Assembly (NCBI GenBank): GCA_003988855.1 | Contig: QYAI01000016.1 | Coordinates: 3,648 to 67,647, forward strand | Origin: Arachnopeziza araneosa | Lineage: Eukaryota > Ascomycota > Leotiomycetes > Helotiales > Arachnopezizaceae | Length of the DNA: 64,000 nt | Direction: 5' to 3' | Shown: in pieces, positions 36,001 to 45,972 of the stretch | How the letters are laid out: every line of letters begins with the position of its first letter | Position numbering within the stretch: the first letter of the stretch is position 1 | Notes under the pieces: generated by a model | Database searches by the model: none | The model's input: only the letters and a program-made list of their open reading frames with translations | Told to the model about the DNA's origin: nothing | Made by a program: the position numbers and the translations under genes

Positions 36001-36110
36001 AACGACGAATGAGCGAAAGACGACGGGAGAAACTTCGCGGACGGATTAGTGGGCCAAAGGCATTGAGAGGAGGTGTCGACGATGTTCTTCGACCCTCACA
36101 ACCACAGTAG
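33057..36110 (+). CDS. Large low-complexity protein, unknown function
   Basis: A single open exon encodes 1017 aa. ATG at 33057 directly follows an in-frame TGA; Met11 is an alternative start. Composition is Ser/Thr/Pro/Arg-rich with many RRxS-like phosphosites, indicating disorder for most of the length. The C-terminal third contains more ordered, probably conserved blocks: HPFWRPANFWDDLEDDGFV, then IDNRPGPPKRSLSDKFKRS, and GLGLRVQYVGWSGIKRRM near the end. I do not recognise the family. It may be a filamentous-ascomycete-specific protein. No signal peptide or membrane span. Confidence 0.8.
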   Translation: MLLTQTNWLRMPACELGSSLDTPNGAHGVGTSLLKRHKILPHPREERFIDLYPSTPANKPRDLVIDTGVTSISSSDASSPRILKHSKQRLGALPPTPPTGHSRQSSGSSLPIVSAPVRDNPSISNTTEVRSVASPSTPPNARSPPTPDVTPPRQPPLAFRPLTRIPSSRNDSFKTAREDPFSSDEEEGASTVRPVLPSARNSSVEVPKPSHAGPKRKEVGLGLGGLGLESTVPSDNEGTTTPKPKQVDRSQEEFVVFDGEWGTSKEDVNEVTREWDSNLMRNVTVRKRPNRHRFPLSLDGPVDTVLEDDIVSPTAATKVVRSLPLQERIVKHRLARDTLERTPAADRYSWTPSAASGSPLISDVRRLSTMSGRSTTSAIIEAVVVDTAPVRRKTLRHSKKQIGLRDFSSDQSTATSAQTSVVSIEPQHRLHHPSARIPDNKHRSAISNTTISTTSSSAKSRREIVRAGGIPVVVIPDRRSSTRSSKPPSLRSTSSRKTKRSLSLSSAPLSNSSKFNEPGYFNTQQVSTRGRTLSESAGSGSVHTIDFPPKIPVRSSSLSAPTSRNTSRAGSRTASLTAESLKAHNQLQATNPKAVEPEFQVTPTGEPDPVEPVEPTDPIEPDTPGRHSRLNVDHNGDPFFGKRLSTQVTPFSQVSYETAGTAAEVSEALAVSIYPHQNKSVLVVQHEPLPSNIKAIDMATNTEPLVKQNPKIVMGPVTPPQPIYPMDSIDSPLRNPRAPPEPPAIKFIPPTPAGTEEDRELGGRPSTSDDTQPKRSMSLMRRFSNRRSSEPAASPGFIRRALSLSKNTRQLADGSTQTSKGEANPTSIYPSVLERPADGTKLHPFWRPANFWDDLEDDGFVDGWPEIDNRPGPPKRSLSDKFKRSIGIEDGSEMNDWGYRPVDRRTMVKTPGGNLRVVKQRSTSSLRRERLRSRESSKQRPHTEGAEKEWGANFREGNGGSRVHVIPGLGLRVQYVGWSGIKRRMSERRREKLRGRISGPKALRGGVDDVLRPSQPQ

Positions 36111-36592
36111 AAATTGGCGCCAGATCTACGGTCGATGAAAATGGGGATTGTATTCTAAGGGAAGCAGAGCTGGATATACCATGATTGCGGAGGATAATTT
36201 GCTTTCTCATTGTATTTTTGAAATGGGTATTTTCCAGAGCGTGGGACACGAAACGACCGAATGCCACTTATGAAGGTATGACTGACGATCAGGACGAGGA
36301 CATGACTCTCGCATTTAAATCAATTACTTTCTACTAGCTAGTAGATTTGATTCTATGACAGGAATGGGAGTTCTGAATTTAACAACAAATGAAATAAGTC
36401 CATGCACTAGATTAGTTTGCGTGATCTGAAGCATTAAAGAAGTTGTAGTTGAAATTGAAAGAAGTTGCTAGCGGCCGCATCTCGAAAAATTATTGAGTTC
36501 CCCTCCAAACCCAAACCAAATCCTTCAACAAAACATCTTGTCCTCCTTTCAGGCTCAGATCCATAAGAAATACACAAGTTATATTCAAGAAC
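36111..36592. other. Intergenic, promoter of UPF0390 gene
   Basis: No gene or repeat recognised. Confidence 0.55.
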
Positions 36593-36988
36593 ATGGCACA
36601 AGGAACAATCAAATCCAAGCCCAAAAACTCCGCGGCCTCCACCAAACGTCCTTCTGTCCTTGGTCCCAAGAAGGGAGCCCGAACCATCGCGCCCCGGAAG
36701 CAAGCACTGGTTAAGAATGCCAAGATGACGAAGGTATGTTCCTCTCTATGTAATCTAGAGTAGGAGTTTCCATTGGCATTGTGGACGGAAAATTGTATGA
36801 CCGCAGGATGAAGGGCTAATTGTCCGGGATAGAAACATTCAGCGGGCTTGACAGCCATGACAGAACGCGCGCTAGGGGCTAAGGCGGGGCATTTGGAGTT
36901 GCTCGGGGGTGGGAAGAGGGATGCGAAGAAAGGAGGGAAGGGAAAGGTGGTGGAGGGGAAGAAGGGGGGTAGTAAGAAGTTCGGTTGA
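36593..36988 (+). CDS. UPF0390 (DUF2462) small basic protein
   Basis: Two exons (36593-36733 and 36833-36988) encode 98 aa. The N-terminal block, GPKKGARTIAPRKQALVKNAK, and the very high Lys/Gly content match the UPF0390 family (human C19orf53/Leydig tumour 10 kDa protein homologue, fission yeast members). The intron (GTATGT, GATAG) is in phase 0 and joins KMTK to KHSAGLTAM. These proteins are probably nuclear or nucleolar and RNA-associated, but their biochemical role is not settled. The C-terminal GGGKRDAKKGGKGK run is typical. Confidence 0.85.
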
Positions 36989-37485
36989 TGTGACTTTGCA
37001 GTAGTTCTGTTTGGAAGAAGGTCGATATAAAAGCTCTCGCATGATCCAGCGAGATTGCAGTTTGCTGGTGAAAAGATGGAGACGATACACCAAGTAGCTG
37101 ATGGGGAGCAAGGCCAAGGAAGGTACCAAGTATTGCCGCCCAGAGAATAGACTCGGAGTGTATACTGGACACAAAGCTTCGATGTTGGTAAAATAGGTGC
37201 GGAAAAGTCATCGATTTGTATCAGTCAATTCGATTCTGCTATTTGGTTTGGTCATTCACCTTCAAAGTAAGATCCTTGACCACACAGAATGCATCTCAAG
37301 TTGAGGAAATTTCAGTACCAGCTTTAGATAGGAGTCAGTGTTTACATATATGAAATTCACTACGCGCTTCTACTCTTTGTTACTTCCTTGACCAGTGCCT
37401 GCTTATTTCGTTAATGTTTGTCGCTTACTCTTAAACGACTTTTTTCCCACTCAATCATCGACCATATCTACCAAACCATATCAGT
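36989..37485. other. Intergenic, promoter of RBR ligase gene
   Basis: AT-rich flank. Nothing else recognised. Confidence 0.55.
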
Positions 37486-38761
37486 TTGCCAGATATGGAT
37501 CTCTCCGGCGATATCGACGCAGCCTCAGCAGCTCTGATCTTGCAACTCCAACATGAAGATGCCACTGCACTCATCCAACAAATGGCGGAGGCCGGAGAGG
37601 CTTCTGAAGACGTACCATCTGATATGCAGCTTGCTTTCAGGATATACAATGAAGACCTCCAACGCAATGCCTCTGTGATTGCGGATCGTCAAATGACATC
37701 TAGCATCGCCCTTGCTTGCCAAACTGATGGTGGAGCTATTGCCGTCGAGGTACCTCCAGAAGAAGCTCCAGCCCTTATGAACGCCGAAGTGCTGTCAAAA
37801 CTGGAGGCTATCTACGTCTTAACGCCAACAATCGGTGATGACAATACCGAAGACCAACTAATGGAAGACGGAAGCCTAATGAGCCTAAAACGAACCTGCA
37901 CTGCATGCCAGGATACATTTCCATTTCATGAAGTGGCGCGCGTTCCCTGTGATCACGAATACTGCCGTGGATGCCTTCGGGACCTATTTCAGTCCTCTTT
38001 GAAAGATGAGAGTCTATTTCCTCCAAGATGTTGTCGACAGCTGATTACATTTGATGGGGGAGTCCGATTACAACTCACCTACGAGCTCACTAAGCAATAT
38101 GAAGCCAAGAAAGTAGAATTCGATAGTCCTAATCGAACATACTGCTCGAACAAACTTTGCTCTATCTTCCTCCCAAACAATTTCATTGCGAATGAACGGG
38201 CATCATGTCCAGGCTGCGAGACGCTCACTTGCACAGTTTGCAAAGGTGAAGCACACATAGGAGATTGTCCTTCGGATACGACCCTTCAACAAGTTTTAGA
38301 AGTCGCGGCTGAGCAAGGTTGGCAGCGGTGCTTCAATTGTCACCGGTTGGTGGAACTAGATACTGGATGTAATCATATAACGTGAGTCCTCCTTAGTATC
38401 AGATCTCTTCGATTTTACTAATTATTTTAGCTGTCGTTGCCAATTTCAGTTCTGTTATGCTTGCGGGGACCAATGGAAAACTTGTGCATGTGCTCAATGG
38501 GACGAAGGTATGCTTCTAGCTCGTGCCAACCGAATTGTAGCTCGCGCACCACCTCAGCCAAGAGTAGCACCACAAGAGGCACTAGTCGCTGCGGTTGTGG
38601 AGGATTTACGAGTGCGACACAATTGCGAGCCTCATCGGTGGCGACAAGTGGGAGGAAATCACCAGTGTGAAGAGTGTCAGCAACGTTTGCGGCATTTCAT
38701 TAAAGAGTGTCGACAGTGTCACCTTCGAGCTTGTACTAGGTGTATGAGAAACAGGCTTTGA
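37486..38761 (+). CDS. RBR-type (RING-IBR-RING) E3 ubiquitin ligase
   Basis: Two exons (37486-38381, 38431-38761) give 408 aa; Met4 at 37495 is an alternative start. RING1 begins at about residue 138 (CTACQDTFPFHEVARVPCDH). The IBR follows (YCSNKLCSIFLPNN, then SCPGCETLTCTVC). RING2 (CFNCHRLVELDTGCNHITC) is split by the intron, and the join restores CRCQFQFCYACG. The likely thioester-forming Cys, by analogy with the Cys of the parkin GGC motif, is C295 in TGCNH. A second Cys/His patch sits at the C-terminus (HQCEECQQRLRHF, CRQCHLRACTRC). Predicted role: transfer of ubiquitin from E2 via a Cys intermediate to unknown substrates. Fungi hold many such paralogues. Confidence 0.9.
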
Positions 38762-38881
38762 GGTTAAAGGAATCCTGGCCGTGAGTTGGATGGCATAATC
38801 GTATTTGATGCTTTCCATTTGCGTATCATAAACATTGACCATACACTAAAGCTGTAGCTGAACCCACCAATACATATTGAT

Positions 38882-40033
38882 CTAAATATTTGCTGCTATG
38901 CCTTTTTGAATTACTTCAAACTTCTTGGTCAGTTCAGTCCACACTCTTTTCTGCGTCTCCAAGCCTTCACGGCTCTTTACAAAGTCGGAAACGGTATCTC
39001 TATAAAAAGTTAGCATTTATCTTATTTGCACTACATTTCCACCTACAATTTCTGATCACAATTTGTAATATACTGTCCATTTGATTCATATCCAGCCGTT
39101 GCAGCATGAACAAGTGTTTGACTCCCCTCCGCTGCCGTTCTTGCCATCAAGAACTTGAAAACCTCCAAGGCTATAGCAACCCCACCCGTAGAATTTCGTG
39201 TCAATGCTGTTTTTGCCAGTCCAGGATTGACGATGTTAATAGCGACTCGGGGTTGCTTTTTCATCTGTGCAACCAATTCTCTGGCTGCAAATAGCTGCAT
39301 TAGTTTAGATACGGAATACCTGCGTGAGTTAGAGTCATAATGTTTTGGCTTCATATCTTCTAGTCTCTCACCTATCCCCCATTCTCGCGTTCTTCTCATC
39401 CTTCAAAGCATCCAGAATACTAGGATTCGCTCTCTCAGGCATTTTCGTCCACTGATTCCTCATAGAATTAGCACTTTCTCTTTTCAGTATGTTATCCACA
39501 AACAACAAAGCAATGACAGAGCGGGGGGCTCTTACAGCGTGTAGTCCCGAACTGACAATCGTGACGACGGGCACTATATTCCATTTGGATGCACTTTCCC
39601 TTAGTTTCGGTAGGATGTTCACGATCAAGAGGAAGGTACTAATCACATTGACAGTAATTTGCGTTTCATTGTCCTCCACAATCTCAAAAGCCCTCGTCGC
39701 AATGCTGGCATTCATCACAATAGCGTCGACTCTCTCCAATCCCACCACTCTCTTGGCAAAGGCTTGGGTGGAAGCATAGCTTCCAAGATCAATCTCCCAT
39801 ACTTCGGTGGATCCAGGCCGTGATTCGGAGGCTTCAATCGAGGTTTGAGCTTCGAGTCCTTTTGATATTGTGCGAACGCCAAGAATGGTTTTGCTAGCTC
39901 CAAGGCGCACGAAATGCCTGGCTGCCTCGAGACCCAATCCAATATTAGCCCCAACTACGATGATAGTTCGGCCAGTACAGTCTATTTTCGGATAAGGGAG
40001 CCTTTTGGTCTGTAACCAGAGCTCGTTTACCAT
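38882..40033 (-). CDS. Short-chain dehydrogenase/reductase (SDR)
   Basis: Three exons (40033-39372, 39319-39047, 38999-38882) give 350 aa. The N-terminal NAD(P) loop is VVGANIGLGLEAARHF (GxxxGxG). The active site has the TIVSSGLH serine and YSVSK with Y222 and K226. Exon 3 supplies the usual fungal C-terminus (SDFVKSREGLETQKRVW); stopping at the end of exon 2 would truncate it. Fungal SDRs of this retinol-dehydrogenase-like type usually have unknown substrates and often belong to metabolite pathways. It is divergent from the Zn2Cys6 regulator at 40413, 379 bp away, with palindromes between them. Confidence 0.9.
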
Positions 40034-40158
40034 TTTGACAGGTGTTGATAGAAGTATGGGAGATTGCCAGATGATGAAGATGATGGACTAAGACCAGCAA
40101 GAAATGTTACACAATATATTTTTATTGGTTCATTAAATACTAAATCAATGTCCACCGA

Positions 40159-40266
40159 CCAAACTTGCCTAAGCATAGAAGTTTGGCATACAACCGAAGT
40201 CCGCGGACTTATTTAAATACTCGACAATACGTTTTAAATGCCACAAAAGTAATACTTTTGTGGCAT
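40159..40266. promoter_or_regulatory. Palindrome cluster in SDR/Zn2Cys6 divergent promoter
   Basis: Three inverted repeats in 108 bp: CCAAACTT (40159-40166) with AAGTTTGG (40179-40186); the perfect 14-bp palindrome AAGTCCGCGGACTT (40197-40210); and a perfect 13-bp inverted repeat ATGCCACAAAAGT/ACTTTTGTGGCAT (40238-40250, 40254-40266) with a 3-nt gap. CCGCGG contains everted CCG/CGG half-sites of the kind bound by Zn2Cys6 dimers. Operator function is inferred. Confidence 0.6.
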
Positions 40267-40412
40267 CCGAAGTGAGACTCTGGCTATCGGTGATATTGCC
40301 TAGCGGACCTCCCTTCTTACCTCCGTACCCTCCATCACATCGACGCATCATTAATATCAAAAAAAGTCCACGGAGAAATTTATAAATCAAGATCCATTGA
40401 ATCAAAACATCA

Positions 40413-42733
40413 ATGACTAGCCCCACACGACTACGGAAGCCGCGCGTTCCTCTTTCATGTGAACCATGCCGCAGCAGAAAGTAAGTTCATCTGCTTCTCA
40501 AAACACATGGCTAACCATGCATGATAGGCTCAAATGCAACAGAGAAAAGCCATGTCAAAACTGTATTGTTAGAAATAAATCTCCGCAATGCATCTTCAAG
40601 GGTTACGAAGACGGTGCCCTGACTGTCCAGAAATTTCGGGCTGAAGATATGCAGGAGAGAATCAACCGATTGGAGAGTCTGGTCACAAACCTGGTGGCGC
40701 AGAATCCAGATGGAGTTCGTCAAATGAATGGTGAGAATCATAATGGACAAAATCCTCCTGAATCTGTAGTGTCTGCGGGCTCTGGAGATGTAACTTCTGG
40801 GTCCGGTGTTTTCAGGTTGGATGGAAATTGCTCGCTGTATAGGGGTAGTACTCATTGGGGAGATGTGCTTGAAGAGGCAAGAATCTTGATTTCACTCACT
40901 GAACTCAGCTAATTGCTTCAGTTACATGAACTCAAAAGTCTTTGGGGTCAGTTTCATGGAATGAGCGAGATGGGAAGTATGGGGATCCCCGCAATAGGCT
41001 CCATTGATGGGCCTAGTTTTCTTGGTGGGGGAATCATCAGATCCACCAGTAGAGAAGAGTTGCTTGCAACCCTTCCCTCGCAGCAAGCTATTGACAAATT
41101 ACTTGCAAGATTCTTCGATGAAAATGATTCTCCTATCCCAGCTTTTCGTAGGAAATTCATACACTTTCAACTGACAAATATCGACTAATACTCTCAGATA
41201 TAATTCATCGCCCGACTTTTGAGAAAGAGCTCGAGGAGCATTGGAAAGATCCAACGGCTACTTCAGTTATGTGGCTAGGAACATTATTCTCTATATTAGC
41301 TTTGACAATGTTGTCTTATTCTGTACTCGGCGAGGAACCACCGGAATACGAAGGTGTATCTACTTCTCTCGCTGAGCTCTACCGTTTACGGACCTCACAG
41401 TGCCTAGTCATGGGCGACTTAACAAAATGCCAACCACACACCTTGGAAGCGATGATTTTCAACACAATGGCAGAGTGGGCCCTTAACAGAAATGATCAGA
41501 AACGGGTATGGATGATGTGCGGTATTATGGCTAGGGTAGGGATGCAAATGGGATACCATAGGTATGAGATGTCCTCAATTTATACAGCGACTTCTCATGC
41601 CAAGATAGAGATCCGTCTCACTATCCAGAGCTTTCCATACTCGATGGTGAAATTAGAAGACGGGTGTGGGCTTTTATCTATCGCACCGATGCTCTAACTT
41701 CCTTCCTGGTTGGTCTCCCAAGTATGGTGCCTGCTCTTTACACGGATAGTGCAACTCCTAGGAACTTGTACGACTCAGACCTGAGCGTAGAAACGACAGA
41801 GCTCCCTCCTTCGAGACCGAAAACTGAAATTACACCTGTATCTTATCTTCTTGCTAAAGATGCGATGCTCAATGTACTTGGCCAGATTGGGCACTTCCTG
41901 AGTTCGATTGGACAATACTCATATAATAGAGTATTGGAAATTGATAGGGATTTCTCGGAAGCTTATGCTAACCTTCCACCATATTTCAAAACAACGGACG
42001 TGGAGTCTTTGAGGAGTGTTAGCACCTCAGTTGCAAATCGTTGTATACAATTGCTATTTCTATATCACCAGGGATGCTGTGTTCTTCACCGCAAATTCTT
42101 AGCTCAAGGAAGAACAGAACCTCGATTTGCGCTCTCTTATAAGCGTTGCATAGATTCCGCGATGACTTTACTTCATCTACAGAATTTTTTGTATACGGAT
42201 GCTCAGGTCAAAGGCGAAAAGGTTACCCGCCATTGGTACCGCGTCTCTTACATGACTCAGGAATATATTCTTTCTGCTATAATTCTCTGTTTGGATCTCA
42301 AGCATCGGAAGAGGCACAATGGCGCATCTAACGCTCATTCGACTGAAGTGCGACAAGATCATGAGATCTTACAGCTCCTCCACACAGTATGTAATATTTG
42401 GAAAGCCTGTCGGGACAACTCGCCGGAGGCTGTCAAGGTGTATGATGTGCTTTCGTACATGCTAGGCACTCTAGAAGACAACAACGAACAAGTAGTATTT
42501 GATCGAGACGCTCTTGCTGATGCACCAGCAAACCTTGAAACCCTTACTCTAGAGAATCCTCCGAGAGATGTCGCTACTCCTGAGATGGACTTTGATTGGG
42601 TATGTTTGTCATTAAACTTGGTAGACTACAGCTGACTAGTTTGAAGGGTGTTTGGAACACGTTCATAGAGGGAGCAAGCTTCGAGGAGACATATGGAAGT
42701 TACCCTATGGAAAGTGCAGAAGTAGATGGCTAA
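40413..42733 (+). CDS. Zn2Cys6 transcription factor with Fungal_trans domain
   Basis: Six exons (40413-40480, 40528-40876, 40922-41147, 41198-41561, 41609-42599, 42647-42733) give 694 aa. The DNA-binding cluster C16-x2-C19-x6-C26-x5-C32-x2-C35-x8-C44 is split by intron 1. A short coiled-coil linker (MQERINRLESLVTNLV) follows, then the middle homology region (IIHRPTFEKELEEHW; GIMARVGMQMGYHRDPSHYP; IRRRVWAFIYRTD). Intron 2 (40877-40921) is GC-AG (GCAAGA donor) and joins GDVLEE to LHELKSLWGQF in phase. The likely target includes the divergent SDR gene and possibly itself; this is inferred from layout. The gene looks complete. Confidence 0.9.
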
Positions 42734-42982
42734 TTTGAATGAATAATGTCCATTTTTCGGTGTTCAATACGGTTTCTGGAATTTCATTTCCTAATACTAA
42801 ACATCTTTTCCCTCACCCCTACAAGACTCTATCTCAATGCTCCCGTCTATCGAATCTCTTACAGCAAATTCCTTATCCTATCTTTCTATTCAGCACATCT
42901 TCTATTCCCAGTAACAAACGACTCACTGCTATTCTTGCCATTGCTTAATTTCACAGCCCAGTCAAGATTTGACTCCTCTTAA

Positions 42983-43345
42983 TCACCTATTGCAATAAAC
43001 CTCGCATCCTTCGCGACTCGGCCGCGGCCTCCAGAAGATGATTAGGGCGAAGAAGATAACGAGGTTGAGCATACACCATGCAGACCCAGCATATAAGAGG
43101 CGCTTAGCTAGGACCATCCAATCAACGAGCTCTTGTAATTTCTCCCGGTGGTGGTCGAACAGGTAGGTATCTACGGGCTTGCCGTCTGAAGTCTGATCAA
43201 GAAGCTTGACCGACATTTCTGCTGCGCTTTCAAAAAGATGTGTAAGTGCCGAAGGAAAGTCGAATAGTGACGAGGTCTTGAGTCCAACACCGGAGGCGCA
43301 GCATCGTCGTCCGTAAAATTGGCTTTCTCGGAACCACCACCTCAT
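42983..43345 (-). CDS. Small single-span membrane protein, unknown
   Basis: A minus-strand frame of 120 aa ends in a strong membrane segment (AGSAWCMLNLVIFFALIIFW) followed by a basic tail (RPRPSREGC). The middle is charged and helical (HREKLQELVDWMVLAKRLL). The start is uncertain: further exons may lie upstream to about 43670, where a short minus-strand frame begins MAFFEGTTNLIW. A plus-strand frame (43319-43648, 109 aa) overlaps the region upstream and could instead be the gene. No family recognised. Confidence 0.4.
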   Translation of the reverse strand: MRWWFRESQFYGRRCCASGVGLKTSSLFDFPSALTHLFESAAEMSVKLLDQTSDGKPVDTYLFDHHREKLQELVDWMVLAKRLLYAGSAWCMLNLVIFFALIIFWRPRPSREGCEVYCNR

Positions 43346-44043
43346 TCGAACATCCTGAATATCCCGAGGCGAGGTGAGACACAGCGGGCTCTCTTATGGA
43401 GGCGCCTCATCGTCCCGCTGCGCGGTATGGTTGGTTCGTCCGAGAAAGGTCGAAGGATGAGCCAAGATTTAGCCACTATTGATAAGACAGCACGCCACCA
43501 ACAGACTGTAATGCGCCGCCATCCCCACGCAACGTACAAAGGTTACGTTGTCCCTACTGAAAAATGCCTACCGGTATGCCTGACGAACATTTTGCCAAGA
43601 GAAGTACCGGTGAGACCGCATATTCCCAAATACGACCATCCAGATTAGATTGGTTGTCCCTTCAAAGAAAGCCATAAATTAGGCTTTCTTGCTTCATTGT
43701 TGGTTTTCACACACAACATCCAGAGCCTTCAAAATTTGGTCAAGACTACGAGTTCTCTCGCCATGCCAGGCGTGAAGAGTTCTTCTAGGTACTCGTCTAT
43801 CCTTTTCGACTTTGTTTTTGCATACATATGTGATATGATTTAAGTATTTTGCACAAGAATTATTGATGATCGGGCTTGACGAATCTCCACACAAATTCTG
43901 ATGCACTCTCACTTTTCTTTGGTGAAAGCGAAAATCTAAGAGAATCAACATAAATGACGATATATTTGCATTATCTATTCTATATTAGCATGCCATTTCT
44001 AACGTGTCCATTACACCAATATCGACATTATTCTCCTACCCAC
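43346..44043. other. Interval with conflicting short frames
   Basis: Open frames on both strands at 43319-43648; neither has a recognisable domain. The remainder is AT-rich 3' flank of the PAN-like gene. Confidence 0.45.
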
Positions 44044-45411
44044 TCAATAGACAGCACCACAGGCTCCTGCACTCCATCCACCGCAGTTTCCACCCAGATA
44101 GCTACCAGATGGGCAGCTTGATGTCGCACAAATAGGTTGGTAGTTGGCGGCATAAGTAGCATTAGTATATGCATATGCCTGGCTAACGCCCCACCAATCA
44201 CTTCCTCTGTATTGTCCCAAGTTCGTAGCGTATTGCGGCGCCCATTCCTCGTTGTACATGGAGCAGTAGATACCCTGAGGAGTACTCATGTCACTGAGAA
44301 TGTAGACGACAACTTGATTGCAAACATCGGGCTTCCTGGGTGCGGCGGGTGGATGGCGAGAATTGTAGGCGGTTTGGGCGGTGCAGGCGGAGAGGCAAGA
44401 TGCTACGCCATTCTGGAAAGATTGTACGCCGTTGGTGGGATCAAAAGTGAAGAACTTATAACCCATATAGGTGTTTGTGTTGGTTACTGGATCGTTGGGA
44501 GCGTTGATGGCTCCGGCTAGAGCAACGGGACCTGAGAACCCTGGGGCAGATGGTGGGCCTTGAACCCTGTTGTAACCGTTACTGCCTGAGATGACAACTT
44601 CGAAGCTATCTTCAAGTATGTTAGATGGGGCTTGCATCAAGAAGTTTTGGAAGTACTTGCCTCTGTGCTCGCCTGTATTCTTGGCAGTCGACGCAGCGAC
44701 TTGCACACCCCAACGAACACACTTGATATTTGTGACGGAGGCGGGATTTGGGCAACTGGCTGCGTTTGGCTGTATACTGGGGTCGCGCTCGTAATAAAGA
44801 TTAAACGCAATGCAGTCTGATTGTGCAGCACAATAACCTGTTTTTTGCATGGTTAGCCTTGCTCAATTGGTGCTCATGGAGAAATAGATCAACACTTACT
44901 TGCACATTGAATAGGATCATAACTAGTAAGTGTCTTATATCCCAAGTATGAAGTGATCTGACTAGAGGCATTCATATTTTGAAAAGCCAAGTTGTAGCCT
45001 GGAGGAGTTGCTGCAGTTAGGGAAGCAGTCCTAAAGTCCTCGTAGCCTAAAAAAGAAGCGGCATCATCATTAGGCCTTTAAATGTTAGCAAATAGTTTTT
45101 CATCACAACTAGAAAACCCACGTAGTGACAGGAGGTCCAGTTCCAGTAGGTAAAGGACTACAATCTCCTTCTCTTTTGCCCAAGAGTTTCACTGAACGTT
45201 TGTTGCTTGTCGAAGCAACATCTGTAACCTGGGCTGCTCCAAGACTTTGTGCAGCAGCCTCAGGCTGAATACTGACAACTGAAGGAGCAGTATTGACGTC
45301 GACAACGACCGGATCTGGTGCGGTATCAACTTGATCGAACTCGATGTCTTGAGGTCTGGGTGCTGCTAGAGCAAGTGCTGCAAAAGCACTCATGACAAAT
45401 GCTGTACGCAT
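44044..45411 (-). CDS. Secreted PAN/apple-like cysteine-rich protein
   Basis: Three exons (45411-45122, 45075-44900, 44837-44044) give 419 aa. Signal peptide MRTAFVMSAFAALALAAP; a pro-region of ~60 residues ends with two Kex2-type KR sites (71-72, 79-80) before EGDC. The mature part has an apple/PAN-like unit (DPIQCASYCAAQSDCIAFNL, then CVRWG). A second Cys-bearing unit follows (SCLSACTAQTAYN, then GIYCSMYNEEW), and the C-terminus is Cys/Gly-rich (GGNCGGWSAGACGAVY). Such proteins are widespread secreted or wall proteins of filamentous ascomycetes with no known activity; PAN-like folds usually bind carbohydrate or protein. All splice phases agree. Confidence 0.85.
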
Positions 45412-45972
45412 AGTTATAAGCTTTAAAGAGGTAACAACTGATTGAAGTGTTGTATAGAATGAAGATAGAATAAAATTGGAATGAAGGTGATATGAAACAA
45501 TTGAAGATGAGGAAAATTCCTCTTATATAGATCACAAAGGAGTAAGATGTTTACCTTTGCACATGGCTTAGACCTGATCTCTTGCTACCAATGTTATACG
45601 AAAGACGCCACAACTCTCAACTCGGATTCAAACCATGGAAAATCGACAGGGCGTTTCTATCAATAAGATCATGTGGGCTAGGAAAAAAGTGATGGAGCTT
45701 CATTAAAAAGCGCCGATGGAATGTGGCGCAATTGAATCCGATGAAGCGGAACTCTGGAACTCTTGGCATAAAGGTATTTTAAGAACTGTTTGATGCTCTG
45801 ATATGGGAATTACAGCGGGTAGTCCCAATCGAAAGGAGGCAGCGCTTCGTTTAGTGTGTCGTACCAATCTGGCAGGCATTGACAGAAAGATACTTCAGCT
45901 GAGCACGATGAGAGATCAGAGATACGAGGCTTTGTTTCCCTGGACTTGACCCTAATTTAACATTTGGCTCTG
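45412..45972. other. Promoter of the PAN-like gene and pseudogene flank
   Basis: AT-rich; TATATAG near 45523 may be its TATA-like element. No gene seen. Confidence 0.5.
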
